Shown piece after piece: positions 14,825-27,500 of a DNA stretch of 55,026 nt (position 1 is its first letter; every line of letters begins with the position of its first letter). The translations under genes were made by a program, and so were the position numbers. The DNA is taken from positions 5,112 to 60,137 of the forward strand of contig DKYJ01000050.1 in NCBI GenBank assembly GCA_002493305.1, given 5' to 3'. Source of the stretch: Clostridiales bacterium UBA7103. GTDB lineage: Bacteria; Bacillota; Clostridia; Oscillospirales; Oscillospiraceae. The notes beneath the pieces were generated by a model. The model saw only the letters and a program-made list of their open reading frames with translations. It was not told the origin of the DNA and did not search any database.

Positions 14825-15135
14825 CTGTACGGACGGCGCCTGCCTGCGTCCGCAGCAGAGCAAGGGAAATGCAGCCGTCGAGGATAACAAATTATTGTAA
14901 ACCAAAACAGCGAGACGCAGAACTGCTTTTTGCCCATTAAATTTTACACAAAAGAACAAAAAATTTCAATAAAATGAGCAAAAACGCTGAATCAGAACGT
15001 CTATATATATGAGAATAGAGTATAACGCAGACAGGTTTATGCTCGTTTTGGGTTCAAATGTTGAAAGAGTAACAAAGCAATTTGTATAAAACACAAATGA
15101 GCCTAAAATAATTACAAAAAATTACGTATAATATC
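14825..15135. other. Non-coding region before the giant gene
   Basis: The sequence changes from GC-rich repeat-like DNA (to about 14890) to AT-rich DNA. Open frames here on both strands lack ribosome sites and overlap the hairpins; I do not support any as a gene. Confidence 0.6.
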
Positions 15136-15164
15136 TTGACATATGCAAAATAAGTTGCTATATT
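15136..15164 (+). promoter_or_regulatory. Promoter of the giant surface-protein gene
   Basis: TTGACA (15136-15141) and TATATT (15159-15164) with 17-base spacing, leaving a leader of about 380 bases before the start codon. Confidence 0.85.
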
Positions 15165-15170
15165 ATGTAA

Positions 15171-15549
15171 AGTAAATATTGGCGAATTATGTTCTTTTTT
15201 GTTTGGAACATGAAAATCTTGCTGTTTTTTTCGAGAGAGAGGAAATTTGTAGGACTTTTATAGCCAAATCGAATCATTTTAAAAATTATCACATGCCATT
15301 TAAAGTGGCAATATAATGTGATAAAATTCGGGGATTTGCTCCGAAAAATATTTGTTTTTATATATTTTTGTTCACCTGAGTCATTTTTCTTCGAAAAAGA
15401 AAATGTGGCTTGGGTATTGCGCGTTTCAATTAACAGACTTGCAGAGCCGCTGCCGCGAGAGAAATATCCCGTGGCCGGAAGCTTGGAGCTGTTGGTCTGC
15501 TTAATATAAACTTTCCATAAATAATCTTTTTATCAAGGAGAAAGATTTT
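15171..15549 (+). promoter_or_regulatory. Long structured 5' leader of the giant gene
   Basis: Several hairpins can be drawn: TTATCACAT...ATGTGATAA around an inner GCCA/TGGC stem (about 15286-15324), TTCGG...CCGAA just after it, a GC-rich element between CAGAC (about 15434) and GTCTG (about 15495), and AATCTTT/AAAGATT (15523-15529 with 15541-15547), which places the AAGGAG ribosome site (15535-15540) in its loop. Such a leader suggests post-transcriptional control. I looked for the c-di-GMP-I motif and cobalamin box and did not find them. Confidence 0.5.
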
Positions 15550-18500
15550 ATGAAAACAAGGTACCGTGATTTGATGAAGAGAGGGCTTGCGCTCTTCCTC
15601 TGCGTCGTGATGATGGTGGGGACTGTTCCCAGCTCATACGCGGCGGGAGACGAGGAGCCGGCTACGCCTTCGGCGGTTGGAGAGCCTGCTGGCTCGCCTG
15701 AAGAGGGTAACTCTGCCCAGGCGGACACTGTGCCCACTACCACGCCGGTGGCGCCTGCGGCAGAGGAGGATCCTGCGCAACCGCAGGCAGAGTCTGCCCT
15801 GACGCCCACATTGACCGTCGGCGGCGACAGCAATGACGGCGTTGCGGCAGAGGGCGATACGAAGGTCAGCTTTACGGCCAAGCCCACATATACTCTGGGG
15901 GACGGCGAGAGCCTGCCGGACGGAGCCACTGTGACTTACAGCTACACCTGGCAGTATGCTGAGCGCAGGTTCAGCTCCAGCTGGTGGGGCAGCACGACTG
16001 AGCAGAGCCTCAGCGAGTCTGACTGGAAGGACTGCTATGTGTCTGACGCCGATAAGAGCGATGACACCAAATACTTCGACGATTATGCCGAAGATGTGGA
16101 GTATGCAGATCTGACGGACGGCACTGCGGGCCAAAAGCTCGTTATCACGCTGCCGGGGACTCTTGAGGCCCGTGAGACGCTCTCCAATATCGCGATACGC
16201 TGTAAGGTCACAATGACCATTACCGGGGCAGACGGCGCGGAGCTTGCCACCGCGGCGGCGACCTATGCCCGGAAGAACATGGACTTTGATGATTCGATAA
16301 CCAGCTGCGTGCTCAGTGTGAGCACGGCCGGGTCTGTCACCAACCTTGCAGACCCCATGGACGTGCTGACGCTGAAGGCTGTGCCCAGCCTGACAAACGC
16401 CCCGAGTAACGCCAGCTTTTCCTACACCTGGCAGTATAAGGACGGCAGCCGCTGGAGAGCCATCGACTATAACAGTTCTCCCATAAAGACAGCCTCCATC
16501 AGCAGCGACAACACTGGCAGCATCCTGACCTTCCCGCTGCCCGCGGCTATTTCCGACAGGACCAAGCTCGAGGGCCTGCAGGTGCGCTGCAAGGTGACTG
16601 CCAGCGCCGGGAGCTACACTGTCAGCGGTTCCCCCAGCACTGTGACCTTTGACGCAGTGACTGTGGATGAGGGCCTGCTTAAATACACGCTCAGCGTTAC
16701 GAGCGACAACAGCGGCGCTGCCGTAGCAAGCGCCGACGCATCTCTGCGCCTTAAAGTGACCCCCAACCTGTCCGGCGCGGCGGACAGCTTCTCTGCTTAC
16801 AGATATAATTGGCAGTATCTCAAGGCTGACGGCACCTGGGCTTCCGTGAGCGACAATGACAGCCCCTTCAAAAAGGCGGCCGCCAGCTCCGGCAAGGAGT
16901 CTGTCCTGACAATGAGCCTGCCTGAAGATCTTGACGAGCGCGCAGCCCTCAATGGGCAGAAACTGCGCTGCGAGGTCTCTGTCAGCGGCTATGATGTTGA
17001 CCCGGCTGTTGTCTATGGCGATGAGGCCACAGTGACTATTCCCGCTAAGCTGCTGTCTTCCTGCACCCTTGATGTACAGGCGGACGCCGCCAACAACAGC
17101 ACTGTGAACTATCCGGGGCAGGTCCTGCGCTGGCAGTATAACGCCACCGTAGGCGGCGCCAAGCCTGAGGACGCTATCCTTGTGTATACCTGGAGCTTTA
17201 ACGGCCAGGCTTTGGAGAGCGTCAGCGCGTTTAACGGCTTTGAGTACATCACTGATGCCGCGGGGCACAAGATAGGTGTGATCCTCGCCAACACCACCGA
17301 TGCCAATGCGCTCAAGGTGCTCGACGGCGGAAAGATCAAATGCGAAATCAAGCTCTATGAAAATAATGACAGATACCAGAATAACGACTCCACCCATGGC
17401 TTTACCGATTCCTACGAGGACACCATCACAGTTGCAGACGCGATAGTCGATGACTATACCAAGGCTGGCTGGCTGACTGACGCGTGGCTGAATGTCAACA
17501 CCGACGTTAAGTCCGACGCTATCGTCAATGTTGGTGACCAGGCCGTGGTCGAGATGATATTCACGCTTGGCTCCACCAGAAACCTCACTCCTGCCCAGCA
17601 GGTGAATGAGGGTTCCTATGTTGCCAACATGGACGACAGTTACAGCGAGGATGTCCTTAGATACAACTGGGAATACAGGGAGAACGAGAACCAGCCCTGG
17701 AAGCCCGTTCAGACACTGATCGACAAGCTGAAAGACAAAAGCTGCGTAGAGATAGTCGATTTCTATGACGGCACTGACGCGACCCGCGCCAACATAGGAA
17801 AGACCGGTTTCACGGTCACAATCAACGCCGGGACGGATTATTCTGACCGTAACCTGCTCAGCGGCACCCAGTTCCGCTGCACGGCGTCCGCCCTTGTCAG
17901 GGCTGATGATAACGTAAATAATACAAAAGTCCTTTGGGGCGTGGTATCCGCCAGTGTGCCTGACAGCCAGGTGCTCACGGTCATCATCAACCCCAAGCTC
18001 CTGCGCTCTCAGGTGTCCAGCACACGCAGGATAACCGGCTTTTTGACCAAGGAAGCCGCGGATAAATATATTGCAGGAGAGACTGTCAATCTGACTGATC
18101 CCAACAATATATACAGCTCCTCCAAGTCCTACGATGTTAAGTACTTCCAGGACGGCGTCCGTGAAGAGCGCGCCGTGGCGGATTTCCCCACAAGCATTGT
18201 GGCGGTATACGAGTATCAGACCGCGGTGGAGGGCGATTTGAACGCTGTGGCGACCAGAATCGCCGCGGTGGAGATCCCTGTGCCCTGGCGCTTCATCGTG
18301 CAGAACGGCAGGCAGTATGATCTGGCCGCGACCAAGGCGGAGTACCGCTATGACGCGGTGCTGGCGGAGATAATCCCCCAGTGGAACGCCGAGGCTCTGC
18401 AGGAATACATAAACACCCATGACCCCAACGACCTGGACTATGACGAGGACGTCGCGGTTAAGTGGGTGGTGGCGGCAGGTCTGAACGGCCGCTTCCCGCA

Positions 18501-21500
18501 CATCAAGGTCTGCTGGAACACGGAGCTTATGGGCCTTGCCAGCGACGCGGTCTATAAGGATTATAACGCGAAGTACGGCTCCGGCAGCGACCAGACCGAG
18601 AAGGACAAGGTTGCGGCTCTGGCGGGTTCGCCCATCAAGCCCGCCCAGAAGGAGACTTTCAGCGACTGGTACTTCCACCCCGGCGACTGCACGGGCGTTA
18701 TCGCGGGCGAGGCGAAGAACGAGGCTGTCAGTGAGGCTGATCAGCTCGCATGGCTCAACGCGCATTACAGCACGGTCAAGGTCCTGATGGAGGACGTTCA
18801 GTCCGACCTGACTGACCCCACGCCTATCGTAAAAGAGCTGCCCATCAGCTGGAAAAAAGTGGAAATCAATGAATATGATGCCGCGTCCCAGAGCATGACC
18901 TCCCGCTGGCTCGGCGACGAGGCCACGGGCGTTATCCAGGGCATAAATGCCGCCGCGGCCAAGTGGGGCTGGCAGGCCACCATTGACGCGGTTGAGAGCG
19001 GCGAGTATACCGCTACGGCCGCCCTGCGCAACACCCCTGTCGAGGCCAACATCTACTGGAGTAATGTTATTGACGGCATCGTGGGCGCTGTGGACAGCAA
19101 CAGCGTCACTGCCGCAAAGGTAACTTATGTTAAGACTTCCAATGCGTCCGGGGTTGACTCCAACGTAAAGAAATATCTGCGCGTTGAGTATAAGGACGCA
19201 AACGGCGGCACGAATATTCAGGCCGTTGTGCCTATCGACAAGGCCAATTGGAAGGTTGTCGACGGCGGCTTCGCCGTTGCGGATACGAGCGCTCCGAGGG
19301 GCTATTCCTGGACTCACCCCACTAAGGACGACCCGTATACAAGCTCAGCTGTGCCCTCCGCGGCAAAGGCGGGCTATATCACCCTTGAGCCTGTGCTCAC
19401 GGGCTTCACATTCACCGAGAACGCCGACACCACCGAGGCTCAGGTGGCCTATCAGTGGGGCACCATTATCACCGAGCTCATGAAGTCCGACGGCGTCAGC
19501 CCCTATGACCCGCTGATGGCAGCCAAGACCCCGATCCAGATCGTTCCGCAGATAGGCGGCAATGACCAGACTCAGGCTCAGTGGGCAAAAATATCGGCCA
19601 AGTTCAGCAAAAGCTTCAAGACCACAATTATGGACGTGTCCGAGACCAGCGGCTCCAGCACGAGCACTGCCGCGGCCACATGGACAAAGCCCAACTACAA
19701 CGAGGCTACCCCCGCCGGTAAGATCCAGCCCGTTGTAAAAATCGACAATTACGCCGGCGGCATTGTCTTTGGCGAGGACTTCCTGCGCGATCTGGGCAGC
19801 CGCGATATCTACGGCGAGGCAAGCTGGAAGATCGCCGTACCGTCTGTGAACAGCGGCAGCTCCAGTTTTATAAAATGGAACTCGAACAGCGGTCAGCCCT
19901 ATGTCTCCGGCGCGCAGGGTCAGATGACCGTTTATAGTGACAGACCCTGGGAGTGCTATTATTCCACCAATACCACGGGCAGTGTCAGACAGCAGACCGC
20001 TAATTTCGCGCCGGCCGCTCAGGACACATGGCAGAACAGCGCCAACAATGACGGCGTTAAGTACATGGTAACGACCTCCTCCCGCGGCGGCGGCGCCTAT
20101 GTTGAATGGAGCGTCACCTTCCGCAACGACAGCACCGGCGTGCGCTATGTTGGTCTTTCCTACGGCTCCGACGTTATGATACATTCAAACGATAGGGCTC
20201 CTCTGACCAAGACCGAGACCGGCTTCAAGATGGAAGAGGCACAGGGGGATAGCTGCCAGTTCAACATCAACTGCACCACCGCCACCGCCGGTATCAGCGT
20301 CAGCGCGGACACCCGCTGGATAGGCCATTACAGCAGCAGACAGCACTGGACGGAAGCCGGCGGCAACTATGTATCCGGCATAGACTCCGGCCTTACCTTC
20401 TCATGGATACCCAGCCGGCACCCGCTGCAGCCCGGTGAGCAGGTCACCTTCACCTGCCAGTTCGGTATAGGTAAGATGTCCGATCCACCGCGGATGGTCC
20501 CCCACTATGACAGCGGCTCCGGCAGAAGCACCGATGTCACCATGAGCGGCAGCAAGCTCAATGTCAGCGCATGGCTGGCGGGTGACAACAAATATCAGAT
20601 GACCCTTTACTATATCCTTGACGAGGGTCTGCCCACTCAGCAGAGCGAGGCTTCCGTCGGCGGCAAGCAGACTCCGGGCGGCGTTGTCTCCAACGCCACC
20701 TTCGCCGGATATTCCGCCGCTCAGAAGGAAGCCTATTTCAGAGGCCCTATGGGAAATGCACACTTCAAGCAGTTCACCGGCCAGATAGAAAAGCCCAGAG
20801 ACTGGGTCGCGGGTGAGTACCACACCATCACGCTGTTCGGCCTGTCAGACGCCGGTCTGATGACGGAATCTGTCAAGTTCCCGCTGTATGTCACCGAGAA
20901 CGAGAGCGGCGATGAGGTCTTTGTCCCGCCCACGAGCGCGACCGTCAGCTTCACCCGCGGCGCCGCCACCAGCGGCACAGCACCCGCCGCGCAGAGCGCT
21001 CACCTTCAGGAGCCTATAACCCTGCCCAAAGGCACGGGTATGTCCCTCTCGGGCTATAAGTTCGTGGGCTGGGAGTACCAGAAGCCCATCCAGTCTGTGG
21101 ACGGGGACGGCAATGTGACCACCACGAGAAAATCCGTCACCTACCCGGCGGAGACATATTTCTATGTTCTGGAGCATCCCACCACGCTTACCGCAAGGTG
21201 GATACCCTCCAGCCAGACCATGTATCTGGTAGAGGTGTATATCCAGAACAGCGACGGCACCTATACCCAGAGCGACACTGAGGTTCAGATCGCCGCGGCG
21301 GGCAGCGGCAACATTGTCTATACTCCCGAGGCAAAGCCCGGCTACAATGTCAATACCTCCAAGTCCAAGCTCAGCGTCGCCCGAGCCGACGGCTCCGTCG
21401 TGAAGGTGTACTATGACATCAATAAATACGATGTCGTCTACAATGTAAACGACGCTCCCACCACCGCGCCCGACGGCACCGTGAGCCCCTACAATGTGTT

Positions 21501-24500
21501 CAGAACCGTGCAGGTGCCCTACGGCGGCAATGTGAGCGGTCTGCCCAACGCGGCTCAGCTCAACGCGGGCAAAAACAACAACTTCTTCACCTTCATCGGC
21601 TGGTTCAGCAACCCCGATGTGAATGACCGCGGCAACCTTATCGACACCGATACCGTGGTGAACGAGACGACCCTTAAGGCCGCCGACGGCAGCTTCAGCG
21701 CCGCCCCCGGCTCCAAGCTCAACGCTTATTCCCACTGGCGGCCCAACGGCAGCGCCCAGATAAGCTTTGACTATGGTTATATAAACCATGCGCAGGGCGC
21801 TTCCCGTACAGATAAGGTAAAGCTCAACCCCGTTCCCAGCGCGGCGGGCAAGTACGGCTATGGCTCTGTTGCCTCCAAGATGCCCAGAACCCCCAGCGCG
21901 TGGAAGGATACTTCCGGTAAGGTGTTTACCTTCAAGGAGTGGCGCATTGTGGACAGCAATGTGGCAGACAGCAGCCAGTGGGAGGTTTTCACCAGAGACA
22001 CCACTCTGCCCAACTATGAAAACTACACTGTCCGCGCTTTCTGGGAAGAGAGCTACACCGTCAGCCGCAGCACGCAGGGCAACGGCCGCGTATGGGATAT
22101 CAATGACCCGGCGGGCGGCGAGAAGTCCTATGCCCCCGGCGACAGCGTTGATATCCGTTGGCGCGCAGATGCCGGCAACTACGTGCAGCATGTCTACATC
22201 GACAATGTGCTCAGCGACGAGCTCATTAAAAACGGCGGCTGGCATCTGGACGATGTGGGCGGCCAGAACCACAGCGTGTATGTTGTCTTTGCCGAAGGCG
22301 ACGGTGACAGCGGCCTCGAGGAAGAGACCACCTATAACATCACCGCGACTCCTGCGGGCGGCGTCGCCTTTACCTCGCCTCCCCGCGGCGGTACATACAA
22401 GGCCAGCTTCGGCGAGAACTACACTGTCAGATGGAATGTCTCCCCCGGCTATGTGATAGCTTCCGTGACCGTTAACGGCCTGCCCATGGACGTCAGCGAG
22501 GACAGCGAGATCGTCAAAAACAACGAGTACCAGTTCAACGACATACACACCGATCAGGAGATCGTCGTCACTGCCGTGCGTACTGACGGTACCATCGGCG
22601 GCGGCAGCGTGCTCAACCGCGGCCCGTATACTATCTCCACCAAGATAGCCAAGGGCACCTCTATAACCCCGGCGCAGACTGTCAATTACGGCGGCAGCAG
22701 CACCATAACCTGGCGCGTGCCTTTCGGCTTCATCGTCAAGACTATATATGTCAACAACGTGGAGCTGCATGACCTGCCCACCGACAACAGCTACACCTTC
22801 AGGAATGTGGCTATGAACAGCAGCATTCAGGTCATCTGCGCGCCGGATCCCAATATCTCTGAGGACACCATCTATGTGTCCACCACCATTGACGACGGCG
22901 GCACGATCACGCCGACCACGCCTGTGGGTCTGCTCTCCAAGGGCGATAACCACACTGTTACATGGAGCGTCAACCCCGGATACTATGTCCTGGGCGTGAC
23001 GATCGACAATGTGCTTCAGACGACCGCCTCCGGAGCAAACAAAATTTTCTACAGCCATACATTTACAAATATTCAGGAGCCTCATGACATAGTTGTCGCG
23101 GTGAGGAAGATACCCACCGGCGAGAACCAGACCTTCACTGTCAGCACCTCGATGGTCAACGGCGGCAGCATCGTCTCTCCCGGCGCAGTGGCTTCCGGCT
23201 CCGATGTGACGGTCACATGGACAATGGCCGCGAACCACCATGTCACCGGTGTGTATCTGGATAATCAGCTCGTGGGCGATTATGACATGACCGCCAAGCC
23301 CAATTCCTACACCATCACAAACATCACCGCAAACCACTCCCTGCGGGTAGAGTGCGCCCGTGACGAGGCAGAGGAAGTGCCCGATGGCAGCTACACCGTC
23401 ACAACGTCCATCAACCTCGGCACCGCTGACGCCCGCAAGATCGTCACCTCCGGTTCCTCCTGCACCGTCAACTGGACGCCGCCAAGAGGCTACCATATGG
23501 ACAGCATCACTGTTAACGGCACGGCGGTCACCGGTGTCACCGGCAACAGCTATACCATACCCAGTGTCACCGGCAACACCAATGTGGTCGTTCACGTGGT
23601 GAAGGACGATAACTTCTACACGCTCAACACCTCCATCGTAAACGGCGGCACTGTCTCCGGCGGCGGCGACTACGCGACCAATATGAACGCCCTCGTCAGC
23701 TGGACAGTCGCCAGCGGCTTCCGCGTGACCAAGGTCACGCTGGACGGCGTCGACATCACCGGCATCACCGGCACCAGCTATACCTTCACACCGCCTGCCG
23801 ATGCCAAGGGCAAGACCTATAATATCGAGGTCGTGTGCGCGCCTGAGCTGTATTATTCCGTGCGCACCGTGGGCACCGGCTGTGTTGATCTGACCGCCGA
23901 CACGAACAACATTCTCCTCGGTCAGGATCACACTGTCACCTGGAAGATCGCCAACGGCTATAAGTTCGTCAGCGCCAGCGTTGATGACGCGGCGATCACC
24001 CCCACCGAGAGCGGCGGCGTTTACAGCTACACCTTTGACGGCGATGTTGCTTCGGCAGGGCAGACCTATATACTCAAGGTCATCTGCCAGCCCATACCCT
24101 CTTACACCATAACCACCGGGCGCAACACCGGCGGTACAGTCTCCGCCTCCAAGACCATCTATGAGACAGACGCGGAGCAGACCTATACCGTCACATGGAG
24201 CGCCAACACCGGCTATGTCGTCAAGTCCGTCACGCTCAATGACGCGCCCTACACCGGCGCAAGCTATGTCTTTGACTTTGCAAACGGCCGCAATGACAAG
24301 CTGGTCGTGGAGTTTGCCCCGCGCAGCTACTACACCGTTGCCGTCACCGGCAACAACGCCAGCATTCTCTCCGGCAGCGGCACCTATCTCATTGATCAGG
24401 ACGCTACCGTCAGCTGGGACGCGCCCGAGGGCTTCACTCTTCAGTCTTTCACAATCGACGGGACGGATCACAAGAGCGATATCAACGCCGACGGCAAATC

Positions 24501-27500
24501 CTATACCTTCGACCACAACACCTCGCTTGTTTCCAACCATACCTATAATGTCGTTGTCACCTATGTGGCCAGCGGCACCGGCGGCGGGGATGAGCCGGAG
24601 GAGCCCAAGTACTATAACATAGACACAGACGGTGTGTTCACCTCCTCCATCACGCCTGACGGCACCGCAAAAATAGGCGAGGACTACACCGTCAGCTGGA
24701 AGGTCGCCGCGGGCTACGCGCTCACGAGTGTCACCGTGGACGGCACAGCACTGACTGCGGGCGATTACAGCCGCGCGGCAGACGGCACCTACACCTATAT
24801 CGTCACCGGCGCGGGCCGCGCGGAGAATGACACCGTCAGGGTCGAAGTCCTGTGCCAGCGCGATAATACCGGCGGTGAGGCCGTCACGCCTTACTCGGTC
24901 TATGGCCGCAGCAATGATGATAACCTTGGCACAGTAACGCCCTCCAATGTGACCCTCAGAGAGCCGGGCACCACTGCCACCATCAGGTGGACGGCGAAGT
25001 TCGGCTGCCATGTGGTGAAGGTCACTGAGTCCGAATACTCAGCCACTGCGCCCAACAACCGCGTCTATATCCGCGACCTGACAGATGCGGAGGCCGCGCT
25101 GGGTCAGATAAGCTTTGCTTATGACACCAACAAGGATCTGGTCTACGATGTGGAGTTTGCCCGTGACCCGCAGTACACTGTCAGTGTGCTCGCTGCCGGT
25201 AACGTGGGCGAGGGCTGCACTGTCACCGCAAACGGCGGCACCGCTCCCGTGGTGCTCAGCACCGCCGGTGAATCCTGCAACGTGACATGGACTGCTGTTG
25301 CCGGATACACCATCAGCGCGGTAGAAGTGCTCAGCGGAGGCACCGTTATCGAAACACTTACAGGCAGCAGCAAGACCTTCAACTATGCTGACCTCACCGG
25401 TGATATCACCGTGAGGGTCACCTACGCGAAGGATCCCACTCAGCCGCCCTACTCCGTACACGCAAGCTGCAATAACGCCACCATGGGCACTGTCACTCCC
25501 GCTGTGAAGAACCTCACCGAGGAGCACAGCACCTTTGATGTCACCTGGGAGGCCAATCCCGGCTACCGTGTGCGCAGCGTAGTCGTTTCCGACTATCCCA
25601 GCGGCGGCAACGCCCGCACTCTCAGCGCCAGCGAGCGCAATTCCGGCGTCTATACCTTCAAATATGACGACGGAAAGGATATCAACATCTATGTCAGCTT
25701 TGAGGCACTCCCGGTCTATACCGTCACCGTCAACAAGATAGGCGGCGGCGCGTCCAGCAGCGTCTCCGGCGGCGGCACGATGAATATCGCCGGGCAGACC
25801 TCCATGGTCACATGGGCCGCCGGCGCGGGCTACACCGTGGACAGCGTTGTCATCGCTGATCCCGACGGCGGCAACTCCGTCACCCTCAGCGCGGCGGAAG
25901 CGGCTAATAACAGCTACCTCTTCAAGTATGACGAGATGACCTCAGACCGTGTGGTCACGGTCACCTTCGACAGAGTCGAGGGTGAGAACGCCGTTGCCTC
26001 CATCATCACCTCCGTGAATGACGCAAGCATGGGCTGGGTCACACCCTCCGCAGACCTATACACTGCCGGTTCGGAGTATCAGGTCAACTGGGGCGCCAAC
26101 GACGGCTATCAGGTCATCAGCGTGACCGTTAACGGCTCAAACTATGATGTTGGCAGCAATTCCAGCTTTACCTTTAAGTATGACGAGCACAAGGACGACA
26201 GCGCGCCCACCGTGCTTCAGGTCAACTTTGCTCCTCTGCCCCAGTACACGATCACCACACAGAAGATCGCAGGCGGCGCGAACAGCACCGTCCGCGACGG
26301 CACGACCCTCACACGCCACGGTGAGACCTACGCCGTCACATGGGTCGCCGACGCGGGCTTCGAGGTGGACAACATCGTCATCACCAACGCCGTTGACGGC
26401 ACTGTGATAAAGACCCTTGACGCGACGGAGATCGCGGCAGGGAAGTACACCTTTGCCTATGACAACATGCAGGTCGATGTCAAGCTCACTGTCACCTTTA
26501 AGACCAGCGAGCAGAGCATCGAGGCCACGCCTTTCGCCGTGACCACCTCCGTCAACGACCCCGCCATGGGCAGCATCGACCCGTCCACCACTTTGCGTAC
26601 CCCCGGCAGTGAGTATGTGGTCACATGGGCCGCCAATCCCGGCTATGAGGTGGATAAGGTCTATGTCAGCGACGGCACCCACTCGATTTTGGATGAGTAT
26701 ACCGGCAGCTCCTACACCTTCAGATATGACGACGGCGCGGACGCCACCGTCAACGTGGTGTTCAAGGAAATCCCCAAGTACACTCTCACCACTGTAAAGC
26801 AGGGCAACGGCGGCGCGACCTGCACCGTCAGCGACGGCACTGTCCTCTCTCAGGGCCAGTCCTACACCGTCACATGGCACGCCAATACCGGATACACCGT
26901 CAAGAGCATCGCCATCACTCTGCCTGACGGCACCGACAGGCAGGAGCTCTCCGCCGCGCAGATCGCTGTTGGCAACTACACCATCAGCTATGCCGATATG
27001 AACGGCTCCGACAGGCGTTTCGTGGTCACCTTCCAGAAGGACGAGAGCACCACGCCCGGCGGCGATAATCCCACGCCTTACAGCGTTACCACCTCTGTCA
27101 ATGACGCCACCATGGGTTCTGTCAGTCCCTCCAAGACCCTGATAGCTGCGGGCGAGACCTATGAGATCACATGGACGGCCAATCCCGGCTACCGTGTGAA
27201 GCTGGTGACTGTTGACGGCAGAGTGCATAACTTCAACCTTAACAGCAGCTACACCTTCCGCTATGACGATTATGTTGACTCCGTTGTGAAGGTCACCTTC
27301 GCGCCGATAGAGAAATACACCGTCACTGCGGCCAAGGTGGGCGGCGGCGCTGCAAGCGTCGTTTCTCCCGCCAGCGGTGTGCTGAGCAAGTCCGGAGACA
27401 CCCATACCGTCACTTGGAGTGCGGGCACCGGATATACTGTCAAGTCCGTCGTCGTCACCAATGACAAGGGCAGAGTCCTTGCCAATGCCACGGCGGAGGA

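Noticed and set aside
14606..14940. Overlapping open frames of 90-115 codons on both strands around the hairpin cluster
   Set aside because: They lie over strong hairpins, lack ribosome sites and have low-complexity basic composition. They are better explained as repeat-like non-coding DNA.
15171..15549. Known c-di-GMP or cobalamin riboswitch in the giant gene leader
   Set aside because: The conserved cores that I know for these classes could not be found, although hairpins are present.
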